DNA from: Pseudomonadota bacterium
GTDB taxonomy: Bacteria > Pseudomonadota > Alphaproteobacteria > Rhizobiales > Hyphomicrobiaceae
Direction of reading: 5' to 3'
DNA: 7,105 nt
Assembly (NCBI GenBank): GCA_023430845.1
Contig: JAEYYJ010000421.1
Location: 1 to 7,105, forward strand
In this document: piece by piece, positions 1-5,807 of the stretch
How positions within the stretch are numbered: the first letter of the stretch is position 1
How the letters are laid out: every line of letters begins with the position of its first letter
Notes under the pieces: model-generated
Databases searched by the model: none
Told to the model about the DNA's origin: nothing
What the model saw: the letters and a program-made list of their open reading frames with translations, nothing else
Made by a program: the position numbers and the translations under genes

Positions 1-442
1 AGATGAAGACCTCGCGGCCCTCGGCGGCGCGGTCCTTGGCATCTGCGACGAGCTTCTTGAGGGCTGCGCTCGCGCGATCGCGGCTGACGAGGATGTGCTC
101 GAACTTGAGACAGAACCAGCCGTAGAAGGGAATGTACTTGAGTTCCTCCTTCAGCACGATCGCGGGATCGTGGAAGAGCGGGATGAGGGCGAACGTATCC
201 CACGCCGATTGATGCTTCGATACGACGAGGCACGCGCCCGGCGGCAGCTTCTCAGCCCCACGCACCTCCATGCGCGTGCCGCAGATGACGCGCAGCAGCC
301 ACGTGCACGTGCTGCCGTGGATCGAGAGCCCCTTCATGGCCCACGACCGCGGCGCGACGAAGAGCCAGCTCCCGAGCACCACGAACAGCGCTGTGACGAC
401 GTAGAACACGACGAAATAGATGAGCGAGCGCGCGAGCGTCAT
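1..442 (-). CDS. plsC: PlsC-type 1-acyl-sn-glycerol-3-phosphate acyltransferase (3' end cut by window edge)
   Basis: The visible 147 residues are the N-terminal part of a lysophosphatidic acid acyltransferase family protein. Such enzymes move an acyl chain onto the sn-2 position of 1-acylglycerol-3-phosphate at the inner membrane to make phosphatidic acid. Seen: a hydrophobic membrane anchor at about residues 7-30, then the family's HX4D catalytic motif as HQSAWD at residues 77-82, followed by a conserved block around KYIPFYGWF and a SRD segment. The frame leaves the window at VFI, just where the FPEGT substrate-binding motif would be expected, so that motif cannot be checked. The ATG at 442 has an AGGA sequence about 9 nt upstream. 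It starts 30 bp after the stop of the oxidoreductase gene on the same strand, which suggests co-transcription. The family call is firm. The exact acyl acceptor is inferred. Confidence 0.88.
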   Translation of the reverse strand, partial: MTLARSLIYFVVFYVVTALFVVLGSWLFVAPRSWAMKGLSIHGSTCTWLLRVICGTRMEVRGAEKLPPGACLVVSKHQSAWDTFALIPLFHDPAIVLKEELKYIPFYGWFCLKFEHILVSRDRASAALKKLVADAKDRAAEGREVFI

Positions 443-472
443 GACCGGCGATCCTGCCGAAATGTCCGCGCC

Positions 473-1471
473 CTACACCGTCAGCACGATCTTGCCAACG
501 TGCTGGCTCGTCTCCATGCGTTTGTGGGCCTCGGAGGCCTGGGCGAGCGGGAACGTCGAATCCATGACGATCTTCACACGGCCCGACTCGATGAGCGGCC
601 AAGCCTTCTTTTCGAGCGCGCGGGCGAAGCGGGCTTTCACATCGCGTGTGCGCGGGCGGAGCGTCGAGCCCGTCAGGGTGAGACGCTTCATCATGAGGCG
701 TGGCAGCGTGAACGTCGTCATCGGGCCAGCGAGCGTGGCGATCTGCACAATGCGGCCATCCTCGGCGGCGGCGGCGATGTTCTTCTCGGTGTAGTCGCCG
801 CCGACCATGTCGAGCGTGACGTCAATGCCGTGCCCGCCGGTTACCTCCTTCACGACGGCGACGAAATCCTCGGTCTTGTAGTCGACCGCGACATCCGCAC
901 CGAGATCACGGCAGACCTGGCACTTGTCGGCGCTGCCCGCCGTCGCGACCACGCGGGCACCGAAGGCCTTGGCAAGTTGTATCGCCGTCGTGCCGATGCC
1001 GCTCGTGCCGCCATGCACGAGGAACCAGTCTCCGGCTTCCAGCCCGCCACGCTCGAAGACGTTGTTCCAGACAGTGAAGTAAGTCTCGGGCACGCCGCCC
1101 GCTTCGGCCATGGAAAGGCCCTTGGGGATCGGCAGGGCCTGCACATCCTCGGCAATGCAGTATTCGGCATAGCCGCCGCCATTGACGAGCGCGCAGACCT
1201 TGTCGCCGACTTTCCAGCGCGCGACGCCGGGGCCGACAGCCGCTACCTCACCCGCGATCTCGAGACCCGGCAGCGGAGAATGACCGGGCGGCGGCGGATA
1301 GGCGCCCATGCGCTGCTGAACGTCCGGTCGATTGACGCCGGCGGCAGCGACCTTCACGAGGATCTGGCCGTGGCCCACCTGCGGTACGGGCATGGACGTC
1401 GGCTGCAGGACTTCGGGGCCGCCTTTGCCGTTGAGCGCAATGCCGGTCATGGTTGTCGGGATCGTGGACAC
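473..1471 (-). CDS. NAD(P)H quinone oxidoreductase, zeta-crystallin/PIG3-like (MDR superfamily)
   Basis: This 332-residue protein belongs to the zinc-free medium-chain dehydrogenase/reductase family, whose members reduce quinones or other activated carbonyl compounds with NAD(P)H in the cytoplasm. Seen: a GroES-like N-terminal domain (about residues 28-125) with NRPDVQQRMG at 47-56, then a Rossmann domain with the nucleotide-binding stretch HGGTSGIGTTAIQLAKAFGA (152-171) in place of a classical GxGxxG. No cysteine cluster for structural zinc is visible. I chose the GTG at 1471 because GGAGA lies 6 nt upstream and a sigma70-like promoter lies about 50-80 bp upstream. The open frame continues back to 1627, but that would place the start upstream of the promoter, and the extra residues do not look like this family. 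An ATG at 1450 is a second possible start. The length fits the roughly 325-residue PIG3-type family. The physiological substrate is unknown. It is followed 30 bp downstream by the acyltransferase gene. Confidence 0.92.
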   Translation of the reverse strand: MSTIPTTMTGIALNGKGGPEVLQPTSMPVPQVGHGQILVKVAAAGVNRPDVQQRMGAYPPPPGHSPLPGLEIAGEVAAVGPGVARWKVGDKVCALVNGGGYAEYCIAEDVQALPIPKGLSMAEAGGVPETYFTVWNNVFERGGLEAGDWFLVHGGTSGIGTTAIQLAKAFGARVVATAGSADKCQVCRDLGADVAVDYKTEDFVAVVKEVTGGHGIDVTLDMVGGDYTEKNIAAAAEDGRIVQIATLAGPMTTFTLPRLMMKRLTLTGSTLRPRTRDVKARFARALEKKAWPLIESGRVKIVMDSTFPLAQASEAHKRMETSQHVGKIVLTV

Positions 1472-1522
1472 GGCACATCTCCGTCTTTGAAGCTGGATTG
1501 GAGCGCAAGTTCGCGCGCAGAG

Positions 1523-1551
1523 CTTAAAGCAGGGCCGGCCGAGGGTGGCAA
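1523..1551 (-). promoter_or_regulatory. Putative sigma70-type promoter for the oxidoreductase-acyltransferase pair
   Basis: Read on the minus strand, TTGCCA (1551-1546) and TTTAAG (1528-1523) are separated by exactly 17 bp, matching the -35 and -10 consensus at 5/6 and 4/6 bases. The predicted transcript would begin near 1516, giving a leader of about 45 nt before the GTG at 1471. This supports that start over the longer open frame. No transcript data are available. Confidence 0.5.
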
Positions 1552-1650
1552 GCGTCGGCGCAGTGCACACAAAGGCCATCGCTAGCCGGGCTGGTGTTGG
1601 ATTAGGGTGACCAGCGCACGCCTTCATACATTGTCGGCAAAGGACGTTTC

Positions 1651-2289
1651 ATGTCTCCCACGGAAGCCCTGGGCTATACGGCGGCACTCCTCGTCCTGTT
1701 GACCTTCTCGATGACGACCATGGTGCACCTGCGCATCGTCGGCATCCTGAGCAACATCTTCTTCGTTGCCTACGGCTACCAGAGCAGCGCTTATCCGATC
1801 ATGCTGCTGCACTGCATTTTGCTGCCGCTGAACATCCTCCGGCTCACGCAGATCCTTGCTCTCGTGCGCAAGGTGGAAGCCGCGAGCCACGGGGAAGTCG
1901 ACATGGATTGGCTGAGATCCGTGACGACGCCGCGCACGGTCAAGGCGGGCGAGACGCTGTTCCGTAAGGGCGACATCGCGGACAGGATGATGTTCGTGGT
2001 GGATGGCGCTTTCCGAATTGCCGACCTCGGCATCGATATCGGCAAAGGCCAGTTCATTGGCGAACTCGGCCTCCTCGCGCCGGACCACACGCGAACGCGG
2101 ACCATCGAATGCACTGCCGACAGCGAAGTGCTGGAGATCACCTACGAGCAGGCGAAATCGCTCTACTTCCAGAGTCCCAAGTTCGGGTTCTATCTCCTTC
2201 AGCTCGCAAGCCGCCGTCTGTTCGACGACGTGCAGCGGCTCGAACAGGAGGTGAAAACCCTTCGTGGGCTCAAGCAGCAGCCCGCTTGA
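1651..2289 (+). CDS. Membrane-anchored cyclic-nucleotide-binding domain protein (Crp-like sensor domain, no HTH)
   Basis: This 212-residue protein joins a three-helix membrane domain (about residues 8-24, 27-44 and 47-68) to a cyclic-nucleotide-binding domain (about 92-190). Seen in the latter: LFRKGDIADRMMFVVDG (103-119), typical of the beta-barrel of Crp/cNMP receptors, and the phosphate-binding cassette GELGLLAPDHTRTRT (137-151), with Glu138 and Arg148/Arg150 as candidate ligand contacts. A short amphipathic, possibly coiled-coil tail follows (VQRLEQEVKTLRGL, 194-207). There is no C-terminal helix-turn-helix, so although such proteins are often labelled Crp/Fnr regulators, direct DNA binding is unlikely. 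The ATG at 1651 has AAAGGA 8 nt upstream. It is divergent from the oxidoreductase gene across a 179-bp gap and ends 4 bp before the stop of the convergent LysR gene. Ligand (cAMP, cGMP or other) and output are unknown. Confidence 0.87.
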   Translation: MSPTEALGYTAALLVLLTFSMTTMVHLRIVGILSNIFFVAYGYQSSAYPIMLLHCILLPLNILRLTQILALVRKVEAASHGEVDMDWLRSVTTPRTVKAGETLFRKGDIADRMMFVVDGAFRIADLGIDIGKGQFIGELGLLAPDHTRTRTIECTADSEVLEITYEQAKSLYFQSPKFGFYLLQLASRRLFDDVQRLEQEVKTLRGLKQQPA

Positions 2290-2293
2290 AGGA

Positions 2294-3193
2294 TCAGCTG
2301 CTCGCCCCGGCTGACTGCATGAGATGCTGGAAGAGGCGCGCGGCAGGAGTGGGCAGACGGCCCGATGCGCGCACGCAAATCATGAGACGTCGTCGCGCCC
2401 ATGGTTCGGCAAGAGCGACGATCGCAACGCCCATGCTGCGCCTGCAGCGCTTCGCCGCCGCCTCCGGAATGATGGCGATGCCGACCCCCGTCTCGACCAT
2501 GCGGCATACTTCGTCGAACCCGCCGACACCGACGCGCACGCGCATGGACTTGCCGAGACGCGCGGCATGCCCCGCGAGATGCCGCTGCAGTGCACTCTGG
2601 CGGGGAAGGCCGACAAAGGGGCGATCGATCACCTCATGCAGATGCACGCGCCGCCGTATGGCGAGTTCATCGTTCTTCGGCACGACAAGCACGAGCCGGT
2701 CCTCGCGGAAGGGATGCGCGCGCACGCTCTCCGCAACCACGGCATCCGTCACAATGCCGATATCGGCGACACCCGCCGCGATCGCTTCAGCGATGCTGGC
2801 GCTTTCGCGCTCTTCGAGATCGACGCTGATGGCCGGATTGGCCTTGAGGAAGGATGCAAGCGCCCGCGGCAGATGCTCGCTGAAGGCGGCCGTGTTCGAG
2901 AGCACGTGGACACTCCCGCCGAGCCCGCGCGCGAAGGCGCCGAGATCCCCGCGCATGGCCTCGATCTGCTGCGTGACGATGCGGGCATGATCGAGGAGGC
3001 ATTGCCCGGCGGGTGTCAGTGCCACGCCCCGGCGGCCGCGCTTCAGGAGAGCCACGCCGAGGGTTTCCTCCATACCGCGAATGCGCGCACTGGCCGAGGC
3101 GAGCGCCAGATGGGCGCGCTCGGCACCATGCGTGATGCTGGCCGTATCGGCGACGTGCAGAAACAAGCGGAGATCCACCAGATCGAAACGCAT
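2294..3193 (-). CDS. LysR family transcriptional regulator
   Basis: This 299-residue regulator has the standard LysR layout. An N-terminal winged helix-turn-helix covers about residues 1-62, including LRLFLHVADTASITHGAERA (8-27) and LTPAGQCLLDHARIV, the usual wing and linker-helix region. A periplasmic-binding-protein-like effector domain follows from about residue 90 to the end, with DIGIVTDAVV and MVETGVGIAIIPEAAA being typical segments. The ATG at 3193 has GGGAG 6 nt upstream. It is divergent from the TauE/SafE permease gene, the commonest arrangement for a LysR regulator and its target, and a dyad with a LysR box sits 16-40 bp upstream of this start. It probably represses its own gene and activates the permease when an unknown effector is bound. 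The family call is firm; target and effector are inferred. Its 3' end almost touches the convergent cyclic-nucleotide-binding gene. Confidence 0.94.
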   Translation of the reverse strand: MRFDLVDLRLFLHVADTASITHGAERAHLALASASARIRGMEETLGVALLKRGRRGVALTPAGQCLLDHARIVTQQIEAMRGDLGAFARGLGGSVHVLSNTAAFSEHLPRALASFLKANPAISVDLEERESASIAEAIAAGVADIGIVTDAVVAESVRAHPFREDRLVLVVPKNDELAIRRRVHLHEVIDRPFVGLPRQSALQRHLAGHAARLGKSMRVRVGVGGFDEVCRMVETGVGIAIIPEAAAKRCRRSMGVAIVALAEPWARRRLMICVRASGRLPTPAARLFQHLMQSAGASS

Positions 3194-3208
3194 GACGGGC
3201 TCCCGGCC

Positions 3209-3233
3209 TAGCCTTCGGTATAAGCGAAGGCTA
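3209..3233. promoter_or_regulatory. Inverted-repeat operator with LysR box between lysR-type gene and permease gene
   Basis: A perfect 9-bp inverted repeat, TAGCCTTCG and CGAAGGCTA, flanks a 7-bp spacer GTATAAG. Inside it, T3215 and A3227 form the T-N11-A core of a LysR-type binding site, centred on 3221. The spacer also reads TATAAG on the plus strand and TTATAC on the minus strand, each resembling a -10 element directed towards its own gene. No good -35 lies at the right distance in either direction, as is usual for activator-dependent promoters. A weaker ATTC-N10-GAAT element (3241-3258) is centred about 28 bp away and could be a second half of the regulator's footprint. Confidence 0.68.
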
Positions 3234-3285
3234 ACTCCATATTCTGCGGATTGCGAATCTTGCGTGGGTGCGCCAGAACACAGGC

Positions 3286-4026
3286 ATGTTCGATCCAGTC
3301 TCCATCTTCATTGCTGCCGTGTTCGTGCTCGCAGGGCTGACCAAGGGCGTAATCGGCCTCGGGCTGCCGACGATCTCCATGGGGCTTCTGGCTCTCGTGA
3401 TGCCGCCCGTGCAGGCGGCGGCGCTGCTGGCGCTGCCGTCGTTCGTCACGAATTTCTGGCAGATGATGGCGGGGCCGTCGTTTCGCACGGTCGTGCGGCG
3501 CTTGTGGCCGATGATGGTGGGCGTGTGCCTCGGCACCTGGGCGGGTATCGGCTTCATGACGGGCGCCAGCGCGCGCTATGGCACGGCCATGCTCGGTGTC
3601 GCCCTCGCGCTCTATGCCGTGACGGGATTGGCGGCGGTGCGCTTCTCCATTGCGCCCTCGCGAGAGGTGTGGGCGGGGCCGTTGGTCGGTGCCGTGACAG
3701 GGCTCATCACGGCGGCGACGGGCGTCTTCGTCATTCCGGCCGTGCCGTATCTCCAGGCGATCGGCCTCGAGAAGGAAGATCTTGTGCAGGCGCTCGGCCT
3801 GTCCTTCACCGTCTCGACGGCGGCATTGACCGTCAATCTCGCCTTCGACAATGCGCTCGGGACTGCTCTCGCCGGACCCGCGCTCGGCGCGCTGGTCATG
3901 GCGTGTGCCGGCATGTGGCTCGGGCAGATGCTGCGACTGCGCATGTCACCGGCGACGTTCAGGCGGTGTTTCTTCATCGGCCTGCTGTTGCTCGGCGTGT
4001 ATTTGACCGTGCGCGCGCTGATCTAA
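3286..4026 (+). CDS. TauE/SafE family membrane permease (putative sulfite/organosulfur exporter)
   Basis: This 246-residue integral membrane protein is of the TauE/SafE (DUF81) family, whose studied members export sulfite, sulfoacetate or related anions. Seen: about eight hydrophobic segments and the internal duplication typical of the family, with the glycine-rich repeat AGLTKGVIGLGLPTISMGLL (residues 16-35) in the first half and a matching GAVTGLITAATGVFVIPAVP in the second. I chose the ATG at 3286 because the protein then begins MFDPVSIFIAAVF, a usual start for the family. A GTG at 3268 in the same frame would add six residues, and neither start has a strong ribosome binding site. The gene is divergent from a LysR-type gene and preceded by an operator-like dyad, so regulated expression is likely. 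Its 3' end is 30 bp from the convergent diguanylate cyclase stop, with no clear terminator between. Substrate is not determined by the sequence. Confidence 0.9.
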   Translation: MFDPVSIFIAAVFVLAGLTKGVIGLGLPTISMGLLALVMPPVQAAALLALPSFVTNFWQMMAGPSFRTVVRRLWPMMVGVCLGTWAGIGFMTGASARYGTAMLGVALALYAVTGLAAVRFSIAPSREVWAGPLVGAVTGLITAATGVFVIPAVPYLQAIGLEKEDLVQALGLSFTVSTAALTVNLAFDNALGTALAGPALGALVMACAGMWLGQMLRLRMSPATFRRCFFIGLLLLGVYLTVRALI

Positions 4027-4056
4027 AGGCTCAGGCGGCGCGGGCGGTCGCTAAGA

Positions 4057-5550
4057 CTATCGCGCGGTGCGCACGCTTGCGGTCGTCGTCGAGGGTGCGG
4101 GCGGTGAAAGATCCCGTCGCACAATGCGGTTGCGGCCGCCGCCCTTGGCGAGCGAAAGCGCTTCGTCCGCCACTTGCAGCAACGGCTCGATCGAAGCGGG
4201 CGCCACGACTGCACAACCGAGCCCGATGCTGAGTGTCGCATCGACACGGCGGCCGCTGCCGAGATCGATCGGCGTCGCGATGAAGGCTTGGCGGACGCGC
4301 TCTGCAGCCGCGGCAGCCTCGTACGGCGTGCAGCCGACCATGAGCGCGGCAAACTCCTCGCCGCCGAGCCGGCCGATGAGCGCGCTGTCGCCCAGCGCAT
4401 TGCGGGCGACCGCGGCAAAGGTCTGGATGGCGCGATCACCGGCCCAATGGCCGTGCGTGTGATTGATCTTCTTGAAATGATCGACGTCGAGCATGAGCAC
4501 GGCAACGGGCGCGTTGGCAGACCGCGCCTCGGCAAGGAGCTGCTCGGCACCATCGGCGAAGGCGTGCCGTGTGAGAAGCCCGCTCAGCACATCGTACGAC
4601 GCCAGGAGATCGAATCGTTCGCGCAGCTCGTTGTGAGCAGCCATCGTGCTCGCGAGCGTCAACGGCGCGAGGCCGGTGAGCGTGACCGCAAGTCGCGCGG
4701 AAATGAGCGAGGCCCCCTCGTCGACGTCGGGCCATCCCGCGATTAGCTCAAGTGAAAGCCCACCGAGGAGCCAGACACCGGCGACGAGCGTCAAGGCGGC
4801 CGTCACGAACACGCTGTAGGTCAGACCGCACCAGAGCAGCGCGACAAGTGGCAACGCGAGGGCACCAGGGCCGCCGACGAAGAGCGCCGCAATGCAGGCC
4901 ATGAGGAGCGTCACCGCGGGCGCCAGCGCGACATAGTCGATCTGGCTGAAATCGGGCCGGCTTTTCAAGTCGTACTGCCGGATGAGGCCATCCGGCATGG
5001 CGAGCAGCAACGGCACGATGGCGAGCGTGTTCACGAGTTCGCCGACAAGCCAATAGGCAAAGCCCGTGAGCGGTGCGCTCGACAGCGTCGAGAAATTGCC
5101 GAGCGTGCCGACGAGCGCGGCGATGGCAGCCGCGACGACCAGGACGATCGACAAGCGCAGCACAGCCATGGGACCGACGAGACGGCGATCGTCATCGCCG
5201 AGCCGCATCAGAAGAGCGTAACCCGCGACCACGCCGGCGAGACCCGAGGCCGTGAGAACCAGGACATTGACGAGACTGTTGCCGGTCAGAACATCAGCGA
5301 GGACATAGGCAACGGCGGCGGCAAACCAACCGGCAGGCGTCGCCAGATGCGGAAAGCGCACCATGAGACCGAGCAGGATCGCATTGGCTGGCGATATGGC
5401 GGCGAGCAGATTGGCCGACCGCAATGCAACCCCGAGCAGAGCCGCCACGAAAACGGCCGCACCGATGATGGCCGCAGCCTCCAGATGCCGGCGGGCGGCC
5501 CCCTCCACACGAACCCGGCTCATGAAGCCGAGCGACTTTCCCTCAGCCAT
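4057..5550 (-). CDS. Membrane diguanylate cyclase: MASE1-like sensor with GGDEF domain
   Basis: This protein (497 residues from the chosen start) should make c-di-GMP from two GTP at the inner membrane. Seen: about eight to nine membrane helices over residues 23-303, resembling MASE1 (for example SPANAILLGLMVRFP and WLVGELVNTLAIVPLLLA), then a GGDEF domain (about 319-479) with YDVLSGLLTR, LDVDHFKKINHTHGHWAGD and the intact active-site motif GGEEF (396-400). Equivalents of the PleD metal and guanine contacts (Asp355, Asn363, Asp372, Glu399) are present. The RxxD inhibitory site is not: the expected positions are Gly387 and Ala390. The start is uncertain. The frame is open back to an ATG at 5766, but the first ~50 residues there do not look like coding sequence. 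ATGs at 5616, 5550 and 5523 are all possible and none has a strong ribosome binding site. No EAL domain is present. It is convergent with the permease gene and divergent from the phytase-like gene. Confidence 0.88.
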   Translation of the reverse strand: MAEGKSLGFMSRVRVEGAARRHLEAAAIIGAAVFVAALLGVALRSANLLAAISPANAILLGLMVRFPHLATPAGWFAAAVAYVLADVLTGNSLVNVLVLTASGLAGVVAGYALLMRLGDDDRRLVGPMAVLRLSIVLVVAAAIAALVGTLGNFSTLSSAPLTGFAYWLVGELVNTLAIVPLLLAMPDGLIRQYDLKSRPDFSQIDYVALAPAVTLLMACIAALFVGGPGALALPLVALLWCGLTYSVFVTAALTLVAGVWLLGGLSLELIAGWPDVDEGASLISARLAVTLTGLAPLTLASTMAAHNELRERFDLLASYDVLSGLLTRHAFADGAEQLLAEARSANAPVAVLMLDVDHFKKINHTHGHWAGDRAIQTFAAVARNALGDSALIGRLGGEEFAALMVGCTPYEAAAAAERVRQAFIATPIDLGSGRRVDATLSIGLGCAVVAPASIEPLLQVADEALSLAKGGGRNRIVRRDLSPPAPSTTTASVRTAR

Positions 5551-5756
5551 CTTGCTGCGCCCCGATACGGCCTTTTCCCCCGCGCCCCCTGCGGATGCGT
5601 AATGTGCGCCGTCCATTAGAGTAGTCCATTGCCAAGATCGGTAGGCCAATCCACGAAAACGATTAACAGCACCCAAGAAGGGCACCCTTGCGGCACGGGG
5701 TGCTCGAATGACGGGCAGGGCATCAGTTGTCGTGCCGGCGTCGCAAAACTGCAGCA

Positions 5757-5769
5757 CGCATGACATGCG
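5757..5769. repeat. 13-bp palindrome CGCATG-A-CATGCG in the divergent intergenic region
   Basis: Two perfect 6-bp arms flank a single central base, 39 bp upstream of the phytase-like start codon. It lies in the region between the diverging diguanylate cyclase and phytase-like genes, where a dimeric regulator could bind. No matching known operator is recognised. A chance occurrence in GC-rich DNA cannot be excluded. Confidence 0.35.
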
Positions 5770-5774
5770 CCAAA

Positions 5775-5799
5775 CCTATTGGGGGTCGTCCGCAATAGG
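5775..5799 (+). promoter_or_regulatory. Hairpin overlapping the ribosome binding site of the phytase-like gene
   Basis: CCTATTG (5775-5781) pairs perfectly with CAATAGG (5793-5799). After one G-G mismatch the stem can continue with two G-C pairs and a G-U pair, leaving a three-base loop. The 3' arm contains the first three bases of the Shine-Dalgarno AGGAGA (5797-5802), which lies 5 nt before the ATG at 5808. In an mRNA the stem would partly hide the ribosome binding site. In DNA the same repeat could be a protein-binding dyad. Confidence 0.42.
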
Positions 5800-5807
5800 A
5801 GACCTCA

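Noticed and set aside
95..1585. A 496-codon plus-strand open frame opposite the acyltransferase and oxidoreductase genes
   Set aside because: It is antisense to two well-recognised proteins, is rich in Arg, His, Asp and Glu with no domain I can recognise, and arises from the strong G/C third-position bias of the genes on the other strand.
2324..3211. A 295-codon plus-strand open frame opposite the LysR gene
   Set aside because: The translation has no recognisable fold and the minus strand encodes a full-length LysR regulator with a ribosome binding site.
3209..3233. The dyad between lysR-type gene and permease read as a transcription terminator
   Set aside because: It lies upstream of two divergent start codons, has no following T run, and its centre fits a LysR box, so an operator is the better reading.
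4027..4056. Bidirectional terminator between the convergent permease and diguanylate cyclase genes
   Set aside because: The 30-bp gap contains no stable inverted repeat followed by a T run in either direction.
1651..5550. A c-di-GMP/cNMP signalling system linking the cyclic-nucleotide-binding protein and the diguanylate cyclase
   Set aside because: The genes are on opposite strands, separated by two unrelated genes, and Crp-type pockets usually bind cAMP or cGMP. There is no sequence evidence of a functional link.
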